Shown: positions 19,060 to 28,993, counted from the stretch's first letter. The stretch: 31,473 bases of DNA from Acrasis kona (GCA_026419775.2 JAOPGA020001545.1:1-31473); one strand, 5' to 3'. A program made the numbers and translations. The notes: generated by a model from the letters alone, not told the origin.

Positions 19060-19552
19060 TTAGTAGTTGCTTCCCTCAGCTGGTTGTGGTAATCTTTTGT
19101 TAGCAGGGTTGTTCATCTCGTTCCGTAGTTCCTTGAGAATGGTGGAAATGTCAAAAGTGTTATTCCATCCTGCTCCAAGCTTTTGGAATTGAGAGTTAAC
19201 GATCTATATGTAAGTTAGTCTTGAAAAATTAAGTAAATACCTCTCCGTGGTTTCCGACACATTTCATGTTGATTCTTGTTGTGAATCTGACTGTTGGTGG
19301 TCTCTCTGGGTATTGATCTCCACAATGAATTTCAAGGTTATAGATTCTATTTTCGAATGCAGTCTATATGAGCGTTTAGAATAGATTACTTAGTTAAATT
19401 ACTCCAGGAGGTCCAATGATTGATCCTGACCAATCATACATCATAATATCGTCTTTTGCAAGTCCATATGATACGAAACCATCGCCAGTACCCTTTTCTC
19501 CCTTCTCCAATTCATCTAATAATCTAAAGTTGCGTGGGACTTTGGTTGCCAT
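19060..19552 (-). CDS. Ubiquitin-conjugating enzyme E2 variant (Mms2/UEV1)
   Basis: Three exons on minus: 19552-19403, 19363-19241 and 19203-19060, introns 39 and 37 bp, 138 residues (family about 140-150). The start [18 protein letters not shown] is nearly identical to animal and yeast Mms2, followed by [33 protein letters not shown] and a LPQPAEG end. The catalytic Cys position of active E2s is missing, as expected; the Cys in INMKCVG lies at a different site. Mms2 pairs with Ubc13 to build Lys63-linked chains in DNA-damage tolerance and signalling. Confidence 0.95.
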
Positions 19553-19628
19553 CTTGTCTTTTTGAGTTTTTGTTGATTGGTGGCCATATTTTTGTAAGGC
19601 GGAATACATTTACGTTACACCATCACTT
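19553..19628. promoter_or_regulatory. Bidirectional promoter region, 76 bp
   Basis: Only 76 bp separate the start codons of the divergent E2 variant and pseudo-GTPase genes, so both 5' regions overlap. Confidence 0.45.
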
Positions 19629-22194
19629 ATGAGGTCTGATTTGAGCGATGATGAACTGGAGGAAATTTTGATATCATCTGATAATCTGACCAAACATGAG
19701 GTTGAATACTTATCTCTCAAAAAGAAGAGGAAGGATTTTGAGGTACACCATTATCTGACCAGAACAAGCTAAAATACAAACCGCAGAACAGCGAAAAAAC
19801 CAAAATGAACCAGATAAATAACGGACAAGCTGTACGCGTGTTATCACTTCCTTTTTTTACCTATTTTAGATTGAATACCCTTATAAAATTATGATTCTAG
19901 GCGATGGTAATAATACAAAACCGATTTATTTCATCAATCATTAATTATAGAGGAAAGATCTGGAAAGTTTGAATTATACCATCTGCTAACAATGTCGAAT
20001 CCCAACTTTGATAATCTACCACCCTGCAATATACATACGCACATCGTGGAGGTTGAAGAAGAAGACTTTGCGCTTGAGCTATGGACACCAGTTTGTGATG
20101 AGCACAGTGATAAAACAAGAAGTAAGACTACAAAAATACTCGGTTGACTTAATAATAAGCCATCTACTATCCAGGAACTGACGCATTCATAATTGTATTC
20201 AGTGCATCCTCGGAAGACTCCATACAGTACACAACACAAGTGCTCTTACCGGAGGTTAGATACTTTATAGATCACTTTGCCAAAGTAAGTACATAAAATT
20301 AAACAACATCAACAACACTTTCAGTACAAGGACGTTCCAGTCATACTAGTTGCCACAAATGTAAAAAAAACACCAAATAACATTATCAACATTGCACAAG
20401 AAAACGGTGTCTCTAAATACGTGGAAGTCCAATTTAGTCAAATACACACCATTGAGGTCTTTACACAAACCATCAATGCCATACAAGCTTTCCATAGTTC
20501 ATCAAGCGTCAATTCTACAGACAGAGTACATTACAGCGATAGAGAGAGACAATTCTTCAGAAGCAGTCTTACATCAGAAGCACCCGATGGAGATTTTGAC
20601 CAAGTTGACAAGACATTAGAAATCACAACCATGCCAGGTACAATATACTTTTATACTTTGGATGGATCAGAACCTACCAAATCAAGTAAAAGATACACCA
20701 ACAAGATATCCTTACATTCTTCAAACGAAAATGCCATCAAAATGATTGCAGTTGAGAGATGCAAGTATGCAAGTGAAGTTGTCATTTTCAACTCACCGAT
20801 AGGTATGTGCTTACCATTCATTTTCACCTTCATCACTCGTTTCAGAAAGTTCGCCTCCACAAGGATACTTTGACCCCATATCAAAATCGTTTCACATTAT
20901 CGCAAAGGCTGGATGTAATTACTACTATTCACTTGATGGATCTAAACCTGACAAACAGTAAGAAAGATGGAAAAATTAATTTTGTAACATTTTTGTAGTT
21001 CTGCATTGTATTCGGAACCAGAAGGAGTACTTTTTGACGACGTACCCAATACTGCTTTTGAGAGTCATTTGAACGTTCCACAATTGGTTAGAGTGGTTGC
21101 TATTGAGAAGGACAAACTAAAAAGCAAAATCAAAAACTTTAAACCTTATGACTGTGAGTGAGATGTGTGTAATGTTTATTATAACCTTTGAAGCGTTAAG
21201 TCCTCCTACTGTACATTACAACCCAGAAAATAACATGCTAAAGATTGAATGTGTTCAAGGCGTCGTTTGTAGATATACTCTTGACGGGACCACACCTACT
21301 TTTAATTCTCAAATATGTAATTATTATTATGACTTGTATGAAATGATTCATCTTTTCCTTCTTTTATAGACACCGCTCCTCTTTTTGTTTCTAGAGAAAA
21401 TGTAAAATCCATCAAAGTGGCCGCATTTCCGAAATTGTACTTTCCTAGTCGTGTGGTTGATGTTCCTCTTCGTATGTTTCATTTTCTTTGTTTACAAAAA
21501 CTAAAAAATAGCATCATTGTCAAAACCTCCTCCTGCTGCTGTTACTGTAAAAATGAACAAGGCTACCATTAATCGATTTAAATCTCCCACCAAAAGCACA
21601 CAGCAAATGCATTCGTTTCCTTCGCCTAAAAGAAATCCATCAGTAGAGGTCAAGAGGCCCCAGTCTACAAGTAACTTGTATAGAGAAACAGAAAGTAGTG
21701 TTCAAAGAAGAATGCAGTCTAGAAAGTCATCGCCGCCTGTCAAAGCACAACAAGCACCTTCCATCACAAGCAGTCAAAGGCAGCAACAAGTACATTATCC
21801 TTATAGTCATAGTGATAGTTTCAAGAGAGAGGTCGCCACAAAGGAAGTAGTCGAGGAAAACCAACCTTTGAAAAGTCCTGCCTGTGCAGTATCATGTAAA
21901 GCAGAAGGAACTAATGTAGAATTTGTTTTTGAAAAGAATGTAATAGTATCCAGAGTGTTGATTAAAACTCCTGGAGAACATAAAGGTCCTTGTTATTATG
22001 ATTGTTATCAGTGTGACGACCACTCTAATCTTATACGCATTGGTGGTGGCCCTTTGAAAAATATTTTTGGCGAACAAATCATGAAGTTGGAAGGTAAAAT
22101 TTGTAGAAGGCTGCTGTGTAGGTTCAAAATGGAGAAGGGTCAAACTAGTTTTAAGATCTTGGATATGAAGGTTGATTGTAAGGTACAGGAATAG
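19629..22194 (+). CDS. Rho/Ras-like pseudo-GTPase fused to three chitobiase-C-terminal-like repeats
   Basis: Eleven exons: 19629-19742, 19787-19831, 19870-19906, 19951-20121, 20175-20284, 20325-20802, 20846-20957, 20999-21153, 21194-21316, 21370-21471 and 21512-22194; introns 38-53 bp, all joins in frame, 709 residues. Residues 54-215 follow a Rho/Ras GTPase: strand Y-K-I-M-I-L-G, degenerate P-loop G-D-E-E-R-S-G-K-F, L-E-L-W-T-P-V where L-x-L-W-D-T-A-G is expected, D-A-F-I-I-V-F-S-A-S and V-P-V-I-L-V-A-T-N-V-K. Three repeats of the chitobiase/beta-hexosaminidase C-terminal type follow, with cores YTLDGSEPT (~269), YSLDGSKPD (~346) and YTLDGTTPT (~435). A Ser/Pro/Gln linker and a Cys-containing beta-rich domain (~590-709) end it. 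There is no signal peptide, so it is cytosolic. Confidence 0.82.
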
Positions 22195-22227
22195 GTATCC
22201 ATCTAGGTTGTAACATGAATAGAATGA

Positions 22228-22233
22228 AATAAA
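22228..22233 (+). terminator. Poly(A) signal of the pseudo-GTPase gene
   Basis: AATAAA 34 bp after the stop; the convergent gene's signal lies 13 bp further on, so transcript ends overlap. Confidence 0.55.
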
Positions 22234-22246
22234 TATAACAAATTGA

Positions 22247-22252
22247 TTTATT
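22247..22252 (-). terminator. Poly(A) signal of the CH-PH gene
   Basis: AATAAA on minus, 24 bp beyond the stop at 22277. Confidence 0.55.
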
Positions 22253-22276
22253 ATTAATACTTTTTGACCAAACTCT

Positions 22277-24081
22277 CTACCAGAAAGCTGGTGTGGGATC
22301 CAACCTACTGTTTGCATCTACACACTTCATCCATGACTTCAAGTCTTTTCGATTTTCTACCCTAATACGAAGGCTTCTTGCTGGGGTATTAATCTTAAAT
22401 TTTAATTTATCCACATTGGCAGAGACACCACAGTTGTCTAATCTCATAAATCCTTTTGGATGATCGTCATCATCACTGTAATAGAAAATGTATCCATTGC
22501 AACATACAAAATACCTCTTCTTCCATGTCCTTATCAATCTGCCTCTCTTCTCCATAATACCACACTTTTTGGGATAGAGAGGTGTTTCAAATTCTCTTAT
22601 CACATCTAAACTCAAGCTACCAAATCTACGGTTAGCTATCATTAACTCAATGTTACCGTCCCTACTGTTTGCTGACGTTATATAATCAATAATTTGTTTG
22701 GAGTTTATCAACTCTTGTCTATAGAATTTTATCAAACGTAAAAGATCTTCTGAGCTTGCTGACGCGTCAGGAGATCTTGGAGTGGCAAATTCAGCTGCTA
22801 TGTCAGACCCTACGTGCTTACTTCTTTCATGCATTGCTTTCGATCTCTTTCTTAATTGCATCAGTTTTACTGATTCCACGTCAGTTAGATCATCTAGTTC
22901 GGAGTCAAGTAGATCAACAGGTGTTGTTGATTCCGTCAGTTCAGTCTGCTGCTCATTAGTGGTATCTAATTCATTGATTTCCACGCCAACACTTTGTTCA
23001 GAAATATCAGCTCTGTCATTTGGAGTACCAACAGATGCTGATTGCTTTTCGGCCTCTTTTAGCGACTCGTCATTTGTGTTTGCGGTGTCCTGTTTAACAG
23101 CGCCACTTGATTGTGTTTCCTGCTCAGGAGTCAATTTTATAAATGATCTACTTCTCCTGTTCTCGTTAGCCTTTGTGGTCTTATCCACCCAAATCTCGAA
23201 CAGAGTGGCTAAGAAAGGTGCGTTAAGACGAGATCCCTAAATTGTAAGCTTTTAGATTACGAGGACATACCGATAAAATATCGCTTTGCTCCAAAATCAC
23301 CTCTTTGTCGACTCCAATTTGGTTTGCAACCTTTATAATCTCAGCTGCTCTCTCTGATTCAGTCTTTTTGGCGAGCTCTTCGCAAGTTTCTTTAGTTAAT
23401 AGATTAGGATCAATGGCATGTAGTAGAGCCAAATAAACGGTTCCATCTTGGATGTCAGATTCAGTGTTATTTACTTCTGAGGTAGAGCAAATGTTGCTTG
23501 TTCTCTTTATTAAACTGTTCATCCATCTCAGTAATATTCTTCGTTCAGTAATGTTGGAGTTGTCATTCCCAGATTCAGGTACAAGGTTTAACTCTTGAAC
23601 AGCTTCAGAATTAACAACGTTGACCTTCTTCATAAAATCTATCCTCATGACCTGCCATAGTAGGGATATCAAAAACTTGGACTATAATGGAGTATTAAAA
23701 ACAATGTAAGGAGGAACTTACATTGGCGTCAGACAAATCTTGTGAAGTGATGCTAACAATGATGCACCCTATTTTTTTTGCTCCCTCCAAACCAGCAGTC
23801 CAGTTTTCCTTCTTTTGATAAATGGATAGGTTGTCTCCAAGTTTGAATGATTTTGCATCAATGGTGCATGGCTGCACTCTATTGATCAATTGACAAAAGA
23901 CGTTACCAGATGCAAATCTATTTGACAGGTCGTTTGATAAAACGTCGTTTGTATCAATCGGTTGCCAACTCTGATCAATGGATTGCATTCTATTATTTAC
24001 ATATGTAGTGATTGCTCTCTTATCAGATATGGTGAAGCTAGAGTAACCCTCGGAATTGTTCTTGCTCTTCACTACGGACAT
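22277..24081 (-). CDS. Fimbrin-like tandem calponin-homology protein with C-terminal PH domain
   Basis: Three exons on minus: 24081-23722, 23681-23271 and 23236-22277, introns 40 and 34 bp, 576 residues. CH domain 1 (about 15-135) shows fimbrin features: L-I-N-R-V-x-P-C-T-I-D, N-L-S-I-Y-Q-K-K-E-N-W-T-A-G-L, A-K-K-I-G-C-I-I-V-S-I-T-S-Q-D-L and, after the first splice, FLISLLWQVMRIDF. CH domain 2 (about 155-270) ends D-I-L-S-G-S-R-L-N-A-P-F-L-A-T-L-F, formed only after the second splice. Residues 275-470 are acidic and disordered. The PH domain (about 478-570) has G-I-M-E-K-R-G-R-L-I-R-T-W-K-K-R-Y-F and the helix Trp in LKSWMKCVD. It probably bundles or binds actin and attaches to membrane phosphoinositides. 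Confidence 0.88.
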
Positions 24082-24141
24082 AATGACCTTTTTTGTAAAT
24101 TATATTACAATGAAGCAGAACAACGAACAGGAAGAGACACG
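24082..24141. promoter_or_regulatory. Bidirectional promoter region, 60 bp
   Basis: The start codons of the divergent CH-PH and BTB-WD40 genes are separated by only 60 bp. Confidence 0.45.
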
Positions 24142-25557
24142 ATGTCGACATCTGATTTTTTTGTTCAACTAAAGAGGCAACTAACCGAGTATTGTCAACA
24201 ATATATCCAACAGCAACTTCAACAACTCGAAGATAGCGTTCAACAACACATTAGAAAGGAGGAGCAAAGATTAAAAGAAGAGCTGAACGAGCAAAAAAAA
24301 GAGATTTCAGAACGAGAAGAAAAAGTGATTGAGTTAGAAAAGAAGATCAACAGCAGTATAGTTGGCAATCGTGTTGTACTTGATATTGGAGGAACACTTT
24401 TCAACACAACAATTTCCACACTCACCTCGCAGAAGAACAGCTTCTTCTCGGCACTTTTTAGTAGCGCATTCGCGGTGGAAGCAGAGCAAGACGGAAGTTA
24501 TTTCATCGACAGAGAAGCACGTGACTTTTCTATTATTCTGTCCAGACTACGAGGAGAAGACGTCAAGGAAAAAATCGATGCGCTGGGTGCAGAACGTAAA
24601 AAACAGTTGATGGAGGACGTCAACTTTTACTCCCTGCAAAGCGCATTTCCTGACCGTTACGAACTCATAATCAATAACTTTGATGGATATTGCGTGTCAA
24701 CTTTGACTGGTCACGAGCATACTATTACTTCACTCGCCACACTCGATGATGGTAGATTAGTAAGTGGTAGTGAAGATAGCACCGTCAAGATATGGAATGC
24801 AAATAACGGGCAATGTATTGCTACATTAGGTAGTTATAGTCGTACGTATTCTACTAAACATGTCAATACAATTACCATACTCAAAGATGGTAGAATAGCA
24901 AGTGGTGGTAAAGACAAAGTCATAAGGATATGGAATGTTACAACTGGCGAATGCGTTGCGACATTAACTGGTCACGATGATCCTGTTCATTCACTCACCA
25001 CACTCAACGACGGTAGACTAGTAAGTGGTGGTACGAAGGGATTCATCAAGATATGGAATGTAACGGACGGTCAATGCGTGGCAACCTTAATAGGTCACGA
25101 CCGTTGTGTTTATTCATTCACCACACTCAACGACGGTAGGTTAGTAAGTTGCAGTCGAGATGCTGCTATAAGGATATGGAATGTTACAACTGGCGAATGC
25201 GTTACATCTTTAACTGGTCACATGGGTGAAATTTATTCACTTACCACACTTGATGATGATAGAATAGCAAGTGGTGGTCATGATAAAACCATCAAGATAT
25301 GGGATACTGCGACTGGACGGTTAGTTTCAATACTAACTGGTCATAGTCATCGTGTTTATTCACTTGTTAAACTTGATGATGGTAGACTAGTAAGTGGCAG
25401 TCGTGATAAAGACATCAGGATATGGAATGTTGCAACTCGTGAATGCGTTGCGACATTAAAAGGTCACTTGAGTTATATTCATTCAATCACTGTACTTAAT
25501 GATGGTAGACTAGCAAGTGGTGGTGATGACAAAACTATCAAGATATGGTCAATATAG
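24142..25557 (+). CDS. BTB/T1-type domain protein with seven WD40 repeats
   Basis: Intronless, 471 residues from the ATG at 24142; the frame is open upstream, but only across the neighbouring gene's first exon. Residues 10-72 are a Gln/Glu/Lys-rich coiled coil. Residues 75-145 resemble the potassium-channel tetramerisation (KCTD) type of BTB: R-V-V-L-D-I-G-G-T-L-F, T-T-I-S-T-L, then D-G-S-Y-F-I-D-R-E-A-R-D-F. Residues 175-471 carry seven WD40 repeats of the form L-x-D-G-R-L-V-S-G-S-x-D-x-x-I-K-I-W-N, enough for one closed propeller. KCTD-type proteins often act as cullin-3 adaptors, with the propeller binding the substrate; that role is inferred here. Confidence 0.88.
   Translation: MSTSDFFVQLKRQLTEYCQQYIQQQLQQLEDSVQQHIRKEEQRLKEELNEQKKEISEREEKVIELEKKINSSIVGNRVVLDIGGTLFNTTISTLTSQKNSFFSALFSSAFAVEAEQDGSYFIDREARDFSIILSRLRGEDVKEKIDALGAERKKQLMEDVNFYSLQSAFPDRYELIINNFDGYCVSTLTGHEHTITSLATLDDGRLVSGSEDSTVKIWNANNGQCIATLGSYSRTYSTKHVNTITILKDGRIASGGKDKVIRIWNVTTGECVATLTGHDDPVHSLTTLNDGRLVSGGTKGFIKIWNVTDGQCVATLIGHDRCVYSFTTLNDGRLVSCSRDAAIRIWNVTTGECVTSLTGHMGEIYSLTTLDDDRIASGGHDKTIKIWDTATGRLVSILTGHSHRVYSLVKLDDGRLVSGSRDKDIRIWNVATRECVATLKGHLSYIHSITVLNDGRLASGGDDKTIKIWSI
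24690..25554 (+). repeat. Near-identical tandem WD40 units in coding sequence
   Basis: Seven in-frame units of about 42 codons (unit 2 is about four codons longer) share long exact DNA blocks such as gatggtagactagtaagtgg and atatggaatgt. The DNA-level identity points to recent expansion or gene conversion. Confidence 0.8.
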
Positions 25558-25599
25558 AACGTTCCTGTTAGAACAAATTATTGTCTCGATAATGTTTTA

Positions 25600-25605
25600 A
25601 ATAAA
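25600..25605 (+). terminator. Poly(A) signal of the BTB-WD40 gene
   Basis: AATAAA 43 bp after the stop. Confidence 0.5.
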
Positions 25606-25734
25606 GTAACTTTTTATTCAAGTACTCCTAAAGATTTTTAAATGCCTCACTCCATTTCATGTTTTCGTCGGAGTGACCTACCATGCCGGAAATGGAAGTG
25701 TTATTGTATTTTTTGTAAACATTCTGATTGATAC

Positions 25735-26871
25735 ATGCAGCACTCATATGGAACAACCCGCGAATGTGGTAAGTTGTTAGATGCTGCAGACAAGGCGAGA
25801 TTCCGGAGGGATATGAATCTATCAAGTGCATATTTTGAACAATGCATTGAAAAATATCCATTTTGCTGTGAAGTGTACTTTAGAAAGAGTTTACTCTATT
25901 ATGAGACAGATAACAAAATACTAAAGTGAGTGCAACGAATGTTTAGGGCTCTGACCATAATAGGCTTCGCTGTGTTCGCCAGGCTAAAATGTGCCAACCA
26001 AACGAGTATTTTCAGGCTATATGCGATGGTTACGAAGAGGAAATAATGGGACGGTTGGAATCTGCTATAGAGCATTTTGAGAAGGCCACAAGATTAACAA
26101 ACTCAAATTTTTATCACAACAACAGATACGAAGCATTTTTTAAGGTGTGTGATATAATTACTTCATTTTCTCATAATCAATTCTAGTTGGCATTTATAAA
26201 CATGAACATGAAGGTAGTACAATAAGTTGTGTGTTATAATTAACATCAAGTAGAGGTACGAACAGGCCATCACTACTTACTTATTGGCAATAGAAGAGAA
26301 TGAGACATCAGCACAACTCCGTCCTCACATTAGTGCTCTTTGTTACAACAACATTGGATGTTGTTACCAGGAACTAGATAATTTGGGAACAGCTCATGAA
26401 TATTACCAAAGGGCAATAGCATTATATCAAAGTTATATTCTTCCAAGACGCAACGTCGTTGACATTTATAATCAACTAGGAAGGTATGATGCAGTCATTA
26501 AAGAGTCGAAGAAAATTCTCAAAGATGTCGACGATAACTACACAACCAAACTTACGTTAATGGACATTGTTGATGCGAACTTACACCTCAACAAGTTCAA
26601 GTCTACAAAAAAGATTTGTGAGAGACTAAAGAGAGAATTTCCAAGTGAATATTACGCTTACCTGGTCGAAAGTGACATTGAGCAGGATGTGTATAAAAGA
26701 ATACAAATCATTGACGAAGGTTTATCAAAAGTGAGGGAACATCAGGGAATTTCGGAACTACTCTTGACACGGAGTGATTTGTTTGAGGCCACAGGACAAA
26801 CGGAAAAGGCGAACCAAGATCTGATATTGGCACAAGCTATTGAATCTGGTATGTTGGGACGTTGTGATTAA
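25735..26871 (+). CDS. Tetratricopeptide repeat (TPR) protein
   Basis: Four exons: 25735-25925, 25964-26144, 26187-26213 (only 27 bp) and 26254-26871; introns 38, 42 and 40 bp, all in frame, 338 residues. Several TPR helices are visible: A-Y-F-E-Q-C-I-E-K-Y-P (about 38-48), L-E-S-A-I-E-H-F-E-K-A, Y-E-Q-A-I-T-T-Y-L-L-A-I-E, formed across the 27 bp exon, and A-L-C-Y-N-N-I-G-C-C-Y-Q-E-L with A-H-E-Y-Y-Q-R-A-I-A-L-Y. Later repeats are more diverged. There is no signal peptide or other domain; it is probably a cytosolic scaffold or co-chaperone-type protein, partner unknown. The intron 1 acceptor (ATAATAG|G) was chosen because a later AG at 25979 breaks the frame. Confidence 0.82.
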
Positions 26872-26879
26872 ATGTGTAT

Positions 26880-26885
26880 AATAAA
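26880..26885 (+). terminator. Poly(A) signal of the TPR gene
   Basis: AATAAA nine bases after the stop. Confidence 0.5.
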
Positions 26886-26969
26886 CCAATCAATTATTTT
26901 TTTGACCGCTCTCTTTTATGGTGTCGGATAATTAGATCGTGGCCTGTCAACTCTGACAATAAACAAACC

Positions 26970-27969
26970 ATGCCGTCCATGATCACAAACGCATTTTTAT
27001 TTATTCTCGTATTCATAGGTGCATCACTCTATGGGCCAATAAAGCGTTCGGGAATATTCCGTGGGATCACAAAAATCAATGTAGAGGGTTCTAAAACTAT
27101 ACCACTTGTTCAGTGTGAGGATTTGCATGTTCATAATGGACTTGTTTATACAGCTTGTCAACATTCAGATAGAGCTCAAGATAGAACGAAATGGTTCCCT
27201 CCGATGGGAATCTTTGATGTTATTGATTTTCATACACATGGAATAGGATTGTATCCTGATGCAGAAAATTTGTTTATTTTTGCTGTCAACCATTTACCTA
27301 ACCCAGACCACATCAAAGACCCACAAAGCCCTGCTGCAAGATCTCAGATTGAAATCTTCAAGGTCTCACTACCTGTGGACGGTTCACTACCAACAACTGC
27401 AACACATGTCAAGTCGGTACTTCACCCAGCCATACGCACACCAAATGACATTTTACCAACAGGTCCATCTTCATTCTATGTCACCAATGATCATTTTTAC
27501 CGAGATGGCTTCATGAGAGTTTTAGAAGATGTGTCGGGTCCGAATTATGGTAGGTGGTCCGACAGTGTTCATGTCGATGCTAGTGGAACAAAAACTGTGG
27601 CCCATCAAGTAGTGTCAGGTTTGCATAACAATAACGGCATCATGCGAGGGATGGACAATGAAGTCATAATCATGAGTGCTGCCGGAGGCACCATGTATCG
27701 TCTAAAAGATGATCCAGTTTCTAAAAACTTAACATTAATAAAGGATGTGCCATTGGACTCCTCAACCTATTGACTCAATTGTATGGCGCCTCAAGAAACG
27801 TAATGATGGAACATTCACAAAAGAAATTGTTTTCATGGACGATGGAACCTCACAAAGTAGTGCTTCTTCGGCAGTTGTCGTTCCTTTGAAGAGCGATCCA
27901 AATCGTGGCTTGTTGCTTGTATCTGGTCCTTGGTCCCACCACATAACAGTCACAGAAATTAATTTGTAA
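26970..27969 (+). CDS. Paraoxonase/arylesterase-like beta-propeller with a disrupted or spliced middle
   Basis: The ATG at 26970 opens a frame with an uncleaved-type hydrophobic N-terminus (AFLFILVFIGASLYG), then the PON pattern: G-I-F-R-G-I-T-K-I, C-E-D-L-H-V-H-N-G-L-V-Y-T-A-C, H-P-A-I-R-T-P-N-D-I-L-P-T-G-P-S-S-F-Y-V-T-N-D-H and G-L-H-N-N-N-G-I-M. The TPND and TND-H acidic and amide residues are the usual calcium ligands. This frame stops at 27773, while family-like sequence (SIVWRLKK, VFMDDGT, VVVPL, HHITVTEI) resumes in another frame to 27969. A 49 bp intron (27747-27795) would restore the frame (316 residues), but its GTGCCA donor is poor and it removes the VWRL strand. Compared with relatives, about 35 residues of a propeller blade are missing. 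Confidence 0.7.
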
Positions 27970-27991
27970 AAAAGAACTAAAAATAATTTTA

Positions 27992-28962
27992 TCAACTTTG
28001 TGTGTCACTTTTATTGTTTACTTCCAGTTTGATCTGTTGGAACAAAGATGTGATTTCTTGAGGAATGTTTGTTTCTGCTATTTCGTCCTTTGGCTTTTTG
28101 GTCTCCTCTTGGTTGTCCGAAGAATCCTCATCCATGTGGTCCATGTCATCTCCACTTCTTTTCCTTTTTTTGTTGTTCGCATTTGTGTTGTCAACTGGAT
28201 TGAAGGGTTCTTCTTGTGCGGAATTTTGATCCAAAACATCGGCTGCTTGTTTCAAAACTTCACAACATTTTCCAACACAGTCATTTATGATTTTCGTTGC
28301 TGTTTGTCTCCTGTTTAATTGTTCCTTCAAAATTACTATTAGTTGTTCTCTGGACTGTAAGTGTTAATTTTTTTTTAAAATTTACAAGGGAGCATACTTG
28401 ATGTGGCCTATATGAGTTCAAGAGATATGAGATGTTTATCATTATTAATTGTATTTGATTAATCTTGACCTCCCACGCGAATTTTTTAGTTTGTTGAAAT
28501 GGAGCCTCCGGTGTTTCCGTTATTATCGCTAGTTCTTTATCTTCTTCTATTTTTGCTGTTGGGGATTCGATCAATAAATTTAACAGTTCTAGGTAATTAA
28601 AGAGCAACGACCGGTTCATCTTTTTTAATTCTCTGATGCGATCTTAAGAATAAGTGACATGTAATATGTTAACTAACCAACGTGTGTTTTCTGGTCTGCT
28701 TCTTGAAATAGCTCTTTTACATTATGGTCAGACGGTCTCGCTATAATATCTTTAACCTTTGTGATTTAGAGACAGTATTTAGTTGTGTACTTACGGACAG
28801 AGTTTGACCAAAACTTTGAAAGGAGTCATTTTCTATTGGTTTAGGGGGTAATGGTGGTTCCACATTAGATGTCGCTCCGTATAACCTATAATAAATGGGT
28901 GGCGGTGGATATACGTCAACAAATTGAGCTTCTGCGTCCTGCTCTTCATTGTCCTTGTCCAT
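27992..28962 (-). CDS. MED7: Mediator complex subunit 7
   Basis: Four exons on minus: 28962-28795, 28756-28678, 28642-28398 and 28354-27992; introns 38, 35 and 43 bp, all in frame, 284 residues (animal MED7 about 230). The N-terminus has VDVYPPPPIYYRLY, the Pro-rich MED7 signature, and P-P-L-P-P-K-P...S-F-G-Q. Splicing then gives D-R-I-R-E-L-K-K-M-N-R-S-L-L-F-N-Y-L-E-L-L and L-L-N-S-Y-R-P-H-Q-S-R-E-Q-L, both hallmark MED7 helices interrupted by introns 2 and 3. The tail is longer than usual, acidic and Lys-rich with a KKRKR nuclear signal. MED7 forms the middle-module hinge with MED21 and links RNA polymerase II to activators. Confidence 0.94.
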
Positions 28963-28993
28963 TGTTTGACAGCTTTACAAAAACATTAAGATA
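28963..28993. promoter_or_regulatory. Bidirectional promoter region, 31 bp
   Basis: Just 31 bp separate the MED7 and RlmJ-like start codons. Core promoter elements must therefore overlap the other gene's transcribed region. Confidence 0.45.

Noticed and set aside
19553-19609. Longer N-terminus for the E2 variant beginning at 19609
   Set aside because: The MATKVPRNF start at 19552 matches the family; the upstream residues do not, and would nearly reach the divergent gene.
25767-25780. GGTAAGTTGTTAG in TPR exon 1 as an intron
   Set aside because: About 12 bp is too short to splice, and the uninterrupted frame reads as a TPR helix.
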